Positions 18,707 to 27,684 of a stretch of 64,000 bases of DNA are shown piece by piece. The stretch covers positions 1 to 64,000 of the forward strand of contig JAHIVT010000145.1 of assembly GCA_018816555.1 (NCBI GenBank), read 5' to 3'. A model generated the notes under the pieces. That model searched no databases. It saw only the letters and a program-made list of their open reading frames with translations, and had not been told where the DNA came from. Position 1 is the stretch's first letter. Each line of letters starts with the position of its first letter. This DNA comes from Pseudomonadota bacterium. GTDB taxonomy: Bacteria > Desulfobacterota > Desulfobulbia > Desulfobulbales > SURF-16. The position numbers and the translations under genes were made by a program.

Positions 18707-19594
18707 TTAACGGCCAAATACTTCTACACGACCATTACCCTCTTCTACAACACAAAGACCTCCCCACGGGTCAAATAATATCTCGATCGGGAAATAAAGC
18801 TCTCCTCGCCCCCATCCCTTGGCAAGAAAGGTATATTTAAAACTTCCCTCTGTGTCAAAAACAGCAATAGCTGGTGCATGACGGTCAAGTACGTAAATAT
18901 TGCCGGCAGGGCCGATTGCCAGCGATACAGGAAATTCCAACGTCTGGCCGACATCAAAATTTTTGATCAATTTTCCATCGTGGTCAAATTGAACCACTTT
19001 TTTATCCAGTAGATCCAAGGCCCAGATACCATCATTTACGAGTTTAAAATCAACGATGCCAGAGGTGCACTCAGCACATGATATCCAGCTCTTCACAGTA
19101 AGGTCGCTATTCAGTAAAGCAATTTGTCCGGTTTCTTTATCAAGGATATAAAAAATACTATCCTTATAGTCGATACGATCCAAGACAAGCGTTCGCGAAC
19201 CATCCTTTATGATGTGCGTTAAAATTTCTTTCGCCTTGATATTAATACTTGTCAGACTGTTACGGCCTTTCTCCACTACCCATATGACATCGGCGTTATC
19301 ACGAACCATATCATAGGGAATCTGAAGTTTGCCTTCCGCGGCAAAGGCGAGAAGAAAATTCCCTTCCTGGGAATAAGAAAGCAATCTGTTGTTGCCGCTG
19401 TCAATCACATAATACCGTTGACGCTCGGCATCTATATACAGGGCAGTAGGCATGACAATGGCTTGACCGGATCCTGCGCCGTCAAGTGTTGCCTTCCAGG
19501 CCCAAGGTTCGGCAGCCAAAGAAGTTGTCGCGACCATAAAAATTGAGACTGCCAGCAATGCTGACTGGCTCAAAATATTTTTCACGTACTTCAT
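18707..19594 (-). CDS. periplasmic or secreted NHL-repeat beta-propeller
   Basis: 295 residues with AGGAG before the ATG and a signal peptide ending SLAA. About five to six NHL-like blades (VIDSGNNRLLSY, NIYVLDRHAPAIAVF, FPIEILFDPWGGLCVVE) fill the rest. It contains CAEC followed by Thr, a CXXC pair without the His needed for haem c, so perhaps a disulphide or a lost haem site. It lies 12 bp upstream of OmcS-like copy 1, so the two are almost certainly co-transcribed. NHL proteins next to omcS-type genes are known in Geobacter; their job (assembly, secretion or filament capping) is unproven. Confidence 0.88.
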   Translation of the reverse strand: MKYVKNILSQSALLAVSIFMVATTSLAAEPWAWKATLDGAGSGQAIVMPTALYIDAERQRYYVIDSGNNRLLSYSQEGNFLLAFAAEGKLQIPYDMVRDNADVIWVVEKGRNSLTSINIKAKEILTHIIKDGSRTLVLDRIDYKDSIFYILDKETGQIALLNSDLTVKSWISCAECTSGIVDFKLVNDGIWALDLLDKKVVQFDHDGKLIKNFDVGQTLEFPVSLAIGPAGNIYVLDRHAPAIAVFDTEGSFKYTFLAKGWGRGELYFPIEILFDPWGGLCVVEEGNGRVEVFGR

Positions 19595-19650
19595 AGAGAC
19601 TCCTTCCTAATCGGCATTCAGTAATCGAAACTGTTGAATCGATATTTCCA

Positions 19651-20826
19651 TCAGTATCTCTTATGACACTGAATACACAAATCTTTCGAACCACTGTATA
19701 TCAATTCATATTTAAAATCAGACCCCATGGGCAGATGACAGGTGACGCACGTCACCATCTGACCCGTGCGCACATCAACTACCTTTTCTCCAACCGGGTG
19801 AGTAAATTTCCCCTGGGTCTCGTGGCACCTGGTACAAATGGCATTGCCATCAGCTCTCAGCATGGCAATCCTGTTTGAACCATGCACCTCATGACAATTG
19901 ATGCATGTCCCTTCTTTCGCTTTTGGATGCCGGTAAAGTTTATTTTCATAACGGGCAATGGTGTCATTATGACAGCTACGACATACCTGTAACTGACTGC
20001 CTTTTAATAAATTCTTTTCATTGCCGGCATGGGGTGAATGACATGCCACACATTTATTTTCGCCCTTGCCCGTCAAATGGCTATGTCGAGCAAGCATACC
20101 GGTGGCAACCTTCTCATGACACCTGAGACAACTCTGCGTACTGCCCTGTATTTCTCCCTTGTCATGACACTCTTTACAACCTTGGGCAAAAGGAGCATGG
20201 AGGATGTCACGAACAATACCTTTCCTGCTGCTGCCGTGTGGATTGTGACACGAAAGACAATTTCTTAGAGTTCCGGGATAATTCAGATGGCCTTTCTGCA
20301 GGTCCTGGGATTTATGACAGGACAGGCAAACTTTATCAGGTTCATCCTTAAGCAATTCCCCAAAGACTGACTGATGAGGACGATGGCAGGAATAACATTG
20401 TCCCTGGGCATAAGGACTATGGGTATATTGAAATTTCTGCGGCAGTTTATCATGGCAGCCGAAACAGGTTGCGCTTAACTGCTCCTTGAGAAGCCCGCTT
20501 CTGGAGCTGGAATGAGGCACATGGCAGGCAAGGCATTGTCCGCTACGCACAGGCTGATGGACCATACCCTGCTTGAACGCATTCTCCTCCTTTGCATGAC
20601 AGGAAAAACAGAGTGCGGAGCCTTCCGCTTCCAGCAACCCCTTAAAATGCGCCACATGGGGATTATGACAAGCGCCGCATTGCCCCTTGGCAAGCGGCTG
20701 ATGCACAACCTTGCCGCTGAATGCTTCTTTTTTGTGACATTGAAAGCAGACTGTATCTGCTGCCGCTGCTATAGGGAAAGCTATGGCAAGCCAGGAAATG
20801 ACAAAGATTCGATAATAATTTAACAT
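19651..20826 (-). CDS. 16-haem periplasmic cytochrome c
   Basis: 391 residues from ATG 20826, which overlaps the upstream stop codon by one base (TAATG), with GGAGGG just before it: strong translational coupling. Signal peptide ends AAAA. Sixteen CXXCH sites, from CFQCH to CIQCH, spaced about 20-30 residues apart and separated by repeated GLLKE / HxPxAxGxCxxCHxPH units, the doubled CXXCH motif pattern. Together with the 26-haem lipoprotein just upstream this forms a 42-haem pair. Likely a periplasmic wire leading to the outer membrane (inference). Confidence 0.92.
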   Translation of the reverse strand: MLNYYRIFVISWLAIAFPIAAAADTVCFQCHKKEAFSGKVVHQPLAKGQCGACHNPHVAHFKGLLEAEGSALCFSCHAKEENAFKQGMVHQPVRSGQCLACHVPHSSSRSGLLKEQLSATCFGCHDKLPQKFQYTHSPYAQGQCYSCHRPHQSVFGELLKDEPDKVCLSCHKSQDLQKGHLNYPGTLRNCLSCHNPHGSSRKGIVRDILHAPFAQGCKECHDKGEIQGSTQSCLRCHEKVATGMLARHSHLTGKGENKCVACHSPHAGNEKNLLKGSQLQVCRSCHNDTIARYENKLYRHPKAKEGTCINCHEVHGSNRIAMLRADGNAICTRCHETQGKFTHPVGEKVVDVRTGQMVTCVTCHLPMGSDFKYELIYSGSKDLCIQCHKRY

Positions 20827-22778
20827 TATTTTCTGCCCTCCCCAGGATGACACGGACTGCATTTGCCTTCAGCAAACGGCTTATGACTTACCGGGAATAG
20901 TAATCCCTTTGTCGGGCCGCCATGAGGATCATGGCACTTCAGACAGGAATCATTCCCAGGACGAATTCCTTGGTGTACGGCAGTGAATCGTGTTTCGGTG
21001 AAATTATGACAGCGGGCGCAGAGCAACCCACCTTTTTCAAGCACAATTCCCTTATTCTTTGAGGCATGTGGGTCATGACACACCGTGCAATCCTTTGTCG
21101 CCGGATCATGGGCGACACCATCCCGCCAATACTTGGCTATCTGCTGATGGCAACTGAGACAAAGGGCCGGCTGTTTCTTTGAAAGATTTTTCTGGTATGC
21201 TGAGCCATGAGACAGATGGCAGGCAGAGCAATTCAAATCCTTCACCGGTCCATGAACCACCGGGGAATCGCTGATCACTTTTTCCATCCCCCCATGGCAG
21301 CTAAGACAAAGCTTTCCTGGATTTCCCGTCAGGTTGTAAACATAATCTCCGGCATGCGGAGAATGACATTTTTCGCATTCTTTTTTAGCAAAAGGATCAT
21401 GGGCAATGAAATTTTCCTTTTGTTTTTCCAGAACCGAATGGCAGGAAAGACAAAGCCTTCCACCGACCGTAGTTTCCTTTAACAGATTCTTTCTTTCACC
21501 TTGGTGGGGCTCATGGCACCGACTGCAGTCACCATTGGCAAAAGGAGTGTGGAGACTGAAACTGCCCATCGCCCTGGCACTCTGTTCATGACAGGAAAGG
21601 CATATAACCTTCTCATTCTTGACCAGTAATTTCCTCTCTCCAGCTTCATGTGGATTGTGACAACCCTGACATTTGCTCTCTTTTGCCGGAGGATGGGAAA
21701 CAGTGCCTTCACTGTAGAGTTTTTTCTCATGGCATTTATAACAAATCTTCGAAGACTCAAGGGCCAGCAGAGCCACCCGTTGCGAACTGTGGCCCATATG
21801 GCATGAAAGACACTGCCCCTTGCTGTATGGATCATGGCTGCTTTTGATCTTAGTCTTGTCTGCACCGGTGTGACAACTTACACATACCTTTTCCGGTGGC
21901 ATGGCAAGCATAAAACTATTTTCACTGGCATGGGATGCGTGACACTTAAGGCAAAGCCCCTCTGTGTAAGGCTTATGCTGGCTGGTCATTTTCGTGTTGC
22001 TGCGAGGATGACATGTTAAACAGCCTGAGTTAGCATTGCCTTTAACCTGCAGTTTCCCATCCCCACCAATCTGATGACAACCGGCACAATTACCCTCCAT
22101 AACCGGCTTATGCACGATGGTCTTTAATAAATGAAGGCCATCGGAACTGTGTGGGCTGTGGCAGAGAACGCACTTTCCTTGCACCGGATAATCCCGGTGA
22201 CTTTTACGAAAAACGGCCTCATTATTCTTATGACAGGCAAGACAGAGACTGTCTTCATCCTGTTTGAGGAGGGATTTCACATCTGATCCATGGTTTACAT
22301 GACAACTGGCACATCCCTCTTTAACAGGGGCATGCACATTCGCCCGGGAAAATTGCTTCCTGTCATGACAGGTAAAACAGATCTCAGGGCTGGAGGATTT
22401 CAGCAGTCCCTTATTCGTGCTGTTATGTGCCGCGTGGCAGGTCAGACAGAGGCCTTGGGCAACAGGCTCATGTACGGAGTTCTTCTTGCTTTCCTCTTGA
22501 ATCTGCTGATGACAGACAAAACACTGTTCAGGCGGATTCTGCCGAAGATACGTGCCGCCAATCATTCCATGATGAAGATGACAAGCCTCACAATTGTCTT
22601 CTTGCACAGGTTTATGAACGACCCCCTGTTTGAACGCGGCCGCCATATCGGCGTGACATTCGACGCAGCTTTTCCGGGGTTGACGAACCGGCTGGGTGCT
22701 GACGCAGGAAACAAGCAAACTGAGGATGAACGCCAGTCCAAAAAATAACTTGATTTTATTTCCCGACATGAAGATCAC
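20826..22778 (-). CDS. 26-haem cytochrome c lipoprotein
   Basis: 650 residues from GTG 22778 (AAGGAG four bases upstream; ATG 22769 is the alternative). Lipobox LVSC near residue 25 makes it a lipoprotein. I count 26 CXXCH motifs from CVECH to the C-terminal CSPCH, with no other recognisable domain. Repeated units of about 45-50 residues contain two haems each (HKPVxEGxCxxCHxxH...LLKxxxxxxCxxCH). It overlaps the chaperone gene upstream by 23 bp and is coupled to the 16-haem gene downstream. Size, haem count and lipid anchor suggest a periplasm-spanning or outer-membrane-bound conduit element. Large proteins of this type also occur in omcS-type loci of Geobacter (from memory). Confidence 0.93.
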   Translation of the reverse strand: MIFMSGNKIKLFFGLAFILSLLVSCVSTQPVRQPRKSCVECHADMAAAFKQGVVHKPVQEDNCEACHLHHGMIGGTYLRQNPPEQCFVCHQQIQEESKKNSVHEPVAQGLCLTCHAAHNSTNKGLLKSSSPEICFTCHDRKQFSRANVHAPVKEGCASCHVNHGSDVKSLLKQDEDSLCLACHKNNEAVFRKSHRDYPVQGKCVLCHSPHSSDGLHLLKTIVHKPVMEGNCAGCHQIGGDGKLQVKGNANSGCLTCHPRSNTKMTSQHKPYTEGLCLKCHASHASENSFMLAMPPEKVCVSCHTGADKTKIKSSHDPYSKGQCLSCHMGHSSQRVALLALESSKICYKCHEKKLYSEGTVSHPPAKESKCQGCHNPHEAGERKLLVKNEKVICLSCHEQSARAMGSFSLHTPFANGDCSRCHEPHQGERKNLLKETTVGGRLCLSCHSVLEKQKENFIAHDPFAKKECEKCHSPHAGDYVYNLTGNPGKLCLSCHGGMEKVISDSPVVHGPVKDLNCSACHLSHGSAYQKNLSKKQPALCLSCHQQIAKYWRDGVAHDPATKDCTVCHDPHASKNKGIVLEKGGLLCARCHNFTETRFTAVHQGIRPGNDSCLKCHDPHGGPTKGLLFPVSHKPFAEGKCSPCHPGEGRK

Positions 22779-24384
22779 CGAGCTCCTTTTTAATTTTCTC
22801 CCAGGCGCGGTTGTTTATTTCCATAACCGATCTTTCCTTCAGAGCGGCAAGATACTCATTGCGTACCTTGGAAAATTTTTCCTCATCAACCAAGCTGGCA
22901 ACTTTATCGTGTACATGATCAAAGGGCATGGGGGTGGCTGGAGTCCGTTTTATCAATTTTATTATTGTATGATGCCCTTTCACAACAAAGGGATTACTTA
23001 CTTCTCCAATTACCAGACTATTTACAATCTTCTGAACAATTGGATCAAGATATCTGAATTGCATGTTCTGTACCGGCACTTCTCCCTCATAATAGTGGGA
23101 CGCCACCTCAAGGAGATCAGCTCCTCTTTCCATTTCCTTATACATTTTGTTAATAAGGTTTTCTTCATCCTCCACAACGGCAATGGAGACCATTTCGGGT
23201 TGCGAGAACCGATCGAGATGTTCCTGATAATACTTTTCAATATCCTGCTCACTCACTTGAACTTGGGGCCTGAAAAGCCTTTTTTCAAGTTCCTTTATCA
23301 GGCGGTGCTGGGTATAAAAAAGGTAAAAAGGCTTTAAAGGTTCTTTTCCTTCATAATGCTCATCAAGGGCTCCTCTTGTGGTAAGAGTCTGGGCAAGCAC
23401 CCCATCAACCAGCCTTTGTTTCAGTTTATCTCCCTTTTCAACCTCAAAACCATACTGCTTACGGAACTGCAGTTCCTTGTTGACGAGATCCAGAAACACT
23501 CTCACCGTATAACTTCCATTGTCCAGGGTAATAAGTGTTTGATCAAGGAGTTGTTCATTGGAAGAATCCAGATTCAGGGCATCAAAAACCTGCTGGTTTA
23601 TTTTGACCTGATATTTTTTTTTCAACTGCTCGACAAGTCCGACAGTAAGTTCCTGCTCCTTTTTCTCCCTGATCTCATTGGTGATCTTCGGTTTCAGCAA
23701 CTCAAAATCCTCAGCATCATATCCTTTCTGTGCCACAAGACGAATGATAACAAAACCTTTACTCCAGTGGAAAGGTTCGCACATCGTTCCAGGAGCCAAA
23801 CCATCAACTACAGGACGCCACTCCTGCTGCAGTTGACTGGTTCTTAACCATTTTTCATCATAATAAACGGAATTCTTGTCAACAACCCTCGCATCAGCTG
23901 CGAACTTGGCAAAATCCAGGTTCCCTTCTTTAATTTGTTCATAAGATTTTTTCGCCACCCCTTCGTCATTAAAATAAAGAATCTGCAGCTGCAGACGGGG
24001 TAGATATTTTTCCTCATAACGATCTTTCAGTTCCCTATCTGATATTTTAACCTGGGAATTAATCTTATCTCCCTTATAGAGAAGCAACGTGCGGGCTTTC
24101 AGGAATATATCAATCTTATGACGGTACTCCGGTTCATTATAAAGCTCCATTTTTTCAGCTTCCTGAACCAACAAATGCCAATCAACAAAAGGATCTACTG
24201 ATTCAGGGAAAGGGGTGTCCTTTTCTTTCCAGTTTAACCACCAGTTTTTAAAATCGTCAGTTGTAAAATTGCTGTCATTTATGGTTACAAGTTTCTCAGC
24301 TCCCCAAGGCCACGCATGGCCGTCTCCGGCAATGGCCAATATCCATAAAAAAACAACCCCGAATATAAATCCTATTTTCCGCAT
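22756..24384 (-). CDS. periplasmic peptidyl-prolyl cis-trans isomerase with two parvulin-like domains (SurA/PpiD-like)
   Basis: 542 residues from ATG 24384 (AAGGA upstream). Signal peptide ends GHAW. An N-terminal helical chaperone part (about 20-125) is followed by a first parvulin-like domain (about 130-240, LQILYFNDEG...FAKFA), a linker with helical segments, and a second parvulin domain (about 395-505, VSIAVVEDEE...ADLLEVASHYYEGE). The C-terminus is helical. It helps fold exported proteins, possibly the beta-barrel or the multihaem proteins. Its position within the operon, overlapping both neighbours, indicates a dedicated rather than housekeeping role. The two parvulin domains are divergent, so isomerase activity is uncertain. 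Confidence 0.85.
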   Translation of the reverse strand: MRKIGFIFGVVFLWILAIAGDGHAWPWGAEKLVTINDSNFTTDDFKNWWLNWKEKDTPFPESVDPFVDWHLLVQEAEKMELYNEPEYRHKIDIFLKARTLLLYKGDKINSQVKISDRELKDRYEEKYLPRLQLQILYFNDEGVAKKSYEQIKEGNLDFAKFAADARVVDKNSVYYDEKWLRTSQLQQEWRPVVDGLAPGTMCEPFHWSKGFVIIRLVAQKGYDAEDFELLKPKITNEIREKKEQELTVGLVEQLKKKYQVKINQQVFDALNLDSSNEQLLDQTLITLDNGSYTVRVFLDLVNKELQFRKQYGFEVEKGDKLKQRLVDGVLAQTLTTRGALDEHYEGKEPLKPFYLFYTQHRLIKELEKRLFRPQVQVSEQDIEKYYQEHLDRFSQPEMVSIAVVEDEENLINKMYKEMERGADLLEVASHYYEGEVPVQNMQFRYLDPIVQKIVNSLVIGEVSNPFVVKGHHTIIKLIKRTPATPMPFDHVHDKVASLVDEEKFSKVRNEYLAALKERSVMEINNRAWEKIKKELGDLHVGK

Positions 24385-24980
24385 TGCTTCATTCCTTCGG
24401 CGAACCATTCTTCGATTATCTCATCCGCTATGATCCGACTGAGTTGCGTCACGGTATTAACAAGTCCAAAATGCATGACCTTACGATAATCCGCACCTTC
24501 CCGCCTGTGATAGGTAGACCACATCGTTTGGCCGCTTTTGGCGTCATAAACCTGCAATGTTAAGTCTAAAACAGGATTTACATAGTTATCACCCATTTTT
24601 TCTTCCATTTCCGTTATTCTGCCGCTGATTACAAGCTGAACATCAAGTCGGCTGCCAAGCACTCTGATTTGCTCGATACTGGGAAGTTGATTTGGATATA
24701 TGCGCAATTCGCGATAAATGTTCTGAACATCTCCCTCAGAGGCAACTTCAATACCGGCAATGCGGGTCAACTCTGCAGCAAAAACACGTTGCATGATAAG
24801 ATTGCCCTGTTCAAAACGGCTGCCGTTAATAAAGGGAAGAAGAGCCACCGAACAGATACTCTCACCTTCATAAACATTTTTTTTTTCGAGAGAAAGCCTC
24901 GATGAAGTACAGGAACTGACTCCCAAAAGAAGAGCGACAAGTAAAAATATGAAGAAATATCTGAATTGCGCAAAATTCAT
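24372..24980 (-). CDS. outer-membrane lipoprotein, CsgG/LpoB-like fold
   Basis: 202 residues. Lipobox VSSC at about 21-24. The mature part starts with VALLPFINGS and contains GSRLDVQLVISGRI, DLTLQVYDAKSGQTMWS and a C-terminal helix: the pattern of the CsgG/FlgT/LpoB-like anticodon-binding-fold family (conserved VAVLPF, then G..L.A..V..G.V, then ..D..TG...W). Members form outer-membrane export pores or support periplasmic assemblies. It is the third CsgG-like gene in this operon, directly before the parvulin gene (13-bp overlap). Function inferred only at fold level. Confidence 0.75.
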   Translation of the reverse strand: MNFAQFRYFFIFLLVALLLGVSSCTSSRLSLEKKNVYEGESICSVALLPFINGSRFEQGNLIMQRVFAAELTRIAGIEVASEGDVQNIYRELRIYPNQLPSIEQIRVLGSRLDVQLVISGRITEMEEKMGDNYVNPVLDLTLQVYDAKSGQTMWSTYHRREGADYRKVMHFGLVNTVTQLSRIIADEIIEEWFAEGMKQCGK

Positions 24981-24999
24981 AGTAATTGATCTGCTCGCT

Positions 25000-25113
25000 A
25001 AAATTTACTGCCTCGTTACAACCTTATCGACAGCCGTACGGTGCATGATATGTTCCTGATTTATCGTCACAAAAATTCGGCGCCTGGACTTTTTACGATG
25101 TCATCAAAATTCA
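25000..25113 (+). repeat. dispersed intergenic repeat, copy 2 of 3
   Basis: AAAATTtACTGCCTCGT start, CGACAGCCGTACGGTGCATGATA core and GGACTTTTTACGA..TCATCAAAATTC end. The right edge runs into the 3' end of the minus-strand gene at 25104 and supplies its last two codons and stop (GAATTTTGA on the minus strand). A 12-bp inverted fragment of the left end (GTTACGAGGCA) lies at about 26632-26643. Confidence 0.85.
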
Positions 25114-26579
25114 GGAACCCATTCTTGCTGCTTCGCCGGTTCAGGTTGATCATCCTCAATATTAACTAATTGCATAAGGTCATCGATTTTTTTCTGCACC
25201 TTATTGCCTAATACATCCTTCATACAGACAATAGCTTCAAGTTTCCTTGAATCTGACGGTGAGGGAAATGGAATAAGAATGTCCACTGGAAGATCAGCCC
25301 CCTGACTCTGCAACAACACTTCACCATCCGAATACAAAATTTCGGCACTCCAGTAATCCACGGGAATTTCGTCCTCAGAATCCAGGGTTACGATGAGACT
25401 GTCATTACCTACTACTGCGTTTATCACCGGAATTGGCGGAGTGCTCTTCAAAAACACTGTCTGTGTCGACACAGTGGCATTATTTGCTCTGTCCCAGACC
25501 TTTAACACAATTTCGTAAATGCCGTCTTCAGCCTTATGACCATCCGCTCGTTGTCCTTTCCAGACGAAACGATTAGGTAAAGAACCTTTATTCTCCGTGC
25601 CTGCCATGACCTGCCCCCCCATATTCTGTATAAACAGCGACCAATGGGAAAGCGGCTCAGGATCCTGCCAAATAGGGGTAATAGGCAACCTGCCATTAAA
25701 TGCAATAAAATTATTCACCTTTTTTCCGACAACTTTCAAACTTAATTTCGGTGAATGAGTATCAATCTGATAATTTCCGACAAAGAAAACAAGAGTTCTC
25801 CCCGATTGACATCTTAAAACAAGACTGACGGGCAGAATTCCTTCATGGTCAGGAGCCGACCAGAAAACAGTATAAGAGTTGGGGGATACCTGCACCATGT
25901 CGAGATAATTATCTTCCCCAATCCTAAGCAGGACTTGGGAAATCGCCTCACCCCCTGCCGGCGGTCGGATTTTAACCGAACAACTCACCTCATCACCCGG
26001 TTTCACATGCTGGGAAGATAGTCGTGAGGTTTCAACAACTATGCATTGATTTTGTCCTGTAACTTCCAGAACATCAGGCCAGCTGCTCAGAAGTTGTTGT
26101 GCAAGAACGGGAAATAAATCGTCGATGCTTTCAGGTTCATCAATAGCAAGAAAATTAGAGATGTCAGCTTTGCTCATTCCGCCGACTTCGGTCCATACTG
26201 TCCGTGCATCACTGGCACGTACCAGAGTCAGCACCATCCCGAAAGCTGCCAGAGGTAATTCCTGCCGCTGGCTGACTGTCCCGAAAAGAATAAAGTCTGC
26301 ACCGAGATCATCCCGGACTTGATAAATATGACTTGTGCCAAGAAAACCCAGCCATCGGATACGATTTCTGGACATAAACGAAATAACTCTATCCGTCGGA
26401 ATGACTTCAATCCCTTTTTCCTGCAAATTTTGTTGTAAAAAATCTGTGAGAGTGAAATTAACTCCATTACGTCCCTCACTGAGGTCTTCCACAGGGAAAA
26501 CAGCCACGGTGACAGCCTGAGCATATGAGGCAATCAGTGTGGTCATCGTCAGAAGTGTTATAATGAGGAACCTTTTCAT
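25104..26579 (-). CDS. exported protein with CsgG-like N-terminal domain and Ig/FlgD-like C-terminal beta domains
   Basis: 491 residues from ATG 26579; the signal peptide (MKRFLIITLLTMTTLIAS, cleaved near AQA) supports this start over a TTG at 26609. Residues about 22-180 resemble CsgG/FlgO-type domains (VTVAVFPVEDLS, then LGADFILFGTVSQ). Two beta-sandwich regions follow, including an RFVWKGQRADGHKAEDGIYEI segment typical of FlgD-Ig modules that carry the WDG..G..V..G.Y pattern. It has a C-terminal acidic tail. No lipobox. It probably sits in the periplasm as part of an outer-membrane assembly with the neighbouring lipoproteins. The 3' end is made by the dispersed repeat. Confidence 0.75.
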   Translation of the reverse strand: MKRFLIITLLTMTTLIASYAQAVTVAVFPVEDLSEGRNGVNFTLTDFLQQNLQEKGIEVIPTDRVISFMSRNRIRWLGFLGTSHIYQVRDDLGADFILFGTVSQRQELPLAAFGMVLTLVRASDARTVWTEVGGMSKADISNFLAIDEPESIDDLFPVLAQQLLSSWPDVLEVTGQNQCIVVETSRLSSQHVKPGDEVSCSVKIRPPAGGEAISQVLLRIGEDNYLDMVQVSPNSYTVFWSAPDHEGILPVSLVLRCQSGRTLVFFVGNYQIDTHSPKLSLKVVGKKVNNFIAFNGRLPITPIWQDPEPLSHWSLFIQNMGGQVMAGTENKGSLPNRFVWKGQRADGHKAEDGIYEIVLKVWDRANNATVSTQTVFLKSTPPIPVINAVVGNDSLIVTLDSEDEIPVDYWSAEILYSDGEVLLQSQGADLPVDILIPFPSPSDSRKLEAIVCMKDVLGNKVQKKIDDLMQLVNIEDDQPEPAKQQEWVPEF

Positions 26580-26685
26580 AATAATCAAAAAACTATAATT
26601 TTTCTGCAACTCGCAATAAAATTTACCTACAGGTTACGAGGCATACGTAAATAATATCACGATCCCTCACTCAATCACATTTTTT

Positions 26686-27630
26686 TTAAGGCTCAACAGT
26701 CGTCGATTCACCAGGTGCTGGTTCCACAACTGGAGCAGGCGGTTCAACCACTACTGCCGCAGGCTCAGCTGTCTCTATTTCTACGTCCACGGCAGGTTCA
26801 GCGGGAGCAGGCTCTTCCGGAACTGCCGGTTCACCCTCTATGCCGACTGGTTCAGCAGGTGAAGGTTCAACCTCTTCAGTTACAGGCTCAGCTGTTACCG
26901 ATTCTGCCGCTGCCGGTTCTGCTCCCACAACTGGCTCAGCAGGAGCAGACTCTTCAGAAACTGCCGGCTCAACAACATCAGTCGTGACAGATACAGGTTT
27001 AACCACCACAGGTTTAACAGCCACGGGTTCAGCATCCACTGGTACAGGCACGTTCTGCCTCTCAGGAATAGTAGAGAGAAGTCCCTTGGCAAGTTTAACG
27101 GTAACCTTATATGCATCATCAGGTGTTATGCCAAAGAGTCGCCCCACAATGGAATCTCCTGCATAATGTCCGCTGGCCTGCCATAATACTATACCAGACT
27201 TTATCTCGATAAGTCGCAAGGTCAGGCTCATTTCAGGCACAATCACCGAACCAATCCTTTTATCACCTGCCATGTCGACAGAACCAATCATAATGGACTG
27301 AACATTGAGTCGCTGTCCAAGTCTGCTGAGCATGAGTTGGCTCACAGGAGATCCCGGGTCAATTGCTTCTTCATGCAAAACACTGTCAACAATCCCTTTA
27401 TCCACCACGTCAAAGATATTCATGGCCAGAATCTGGGTATTGATCACATCCCTTGCCAGCTCAGCAGCATATTTCTGTTCCGTATTGTTTTCCAGAGGAA
27501 GAACACTGATCCTGTTGACAAAGTCAAGTGTCACATCTTCTCTCATAAAAGAAACCGTCGTTTTTCCAGAACATCCGGACAGCATGGAAAAACACATCAA
27601 CGTCAGTATGGAACATATTATTCTTTTCAT
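26686..27630 (-). CDS. CsgG-like lipoprotein with a long Pro/Glu/Ala/Val-rich C-terminal tail
   Basis: 314 residues, AAGGATT upstream. Lipobox LSGC at about 17-20. Residues about 40-190 form a CsgG-like domain (ISVLPLENNTEQKYAAELA, LNVQSIMIGSV, LTLRLIEIKSGIVLWQASG). The last ~115 residues are a low-complexity tail of repeated EP, AEP, VEP and PAP units, which is likely extended and rod-like. Such tails often cross the periplasm or peptidoglycan. Base composition in the tail follows the repeats, not foreign DNA. It is the second gene of the outer-membrane block, after the beta-barrel. A role in anchoring the conduit to the cell wall is speculation. Confidence 0.78.
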   Translation of the reverse strand: MKRIICSILTLMCFSMLSGCSGKTTVSFMREDVTLDFVNRISVLPLENNTEQKYAAELARDVINTQILAMNIFDVVDKGIVDSVLHEEAIDPGSPVSQLMLSRLGQRLNVQSIMIGSVDMAGDKRIGSVIVPEMSLTLRLIEIKSGIVLWQASGHYAGDSIVGRLFGITPDDAYKVTVKLAKGLLSTIPERQNVPVPVDAEPVAVKPVVVKPVSVTTDVVEPAVSEESAPAEPVVGAEPAAAESVTAEPVTEEVEPSPAEPVGIEGEPAVPEEPAPAEPAVDVEIETAEPAAVVVEPPAPVVEPAPGESTTVEP

Positions 27631-27684
27631 GAACAGAATCCTTGGAAAATTAAATTAAAACGTTTATCATTTAAGTTTCAAACA

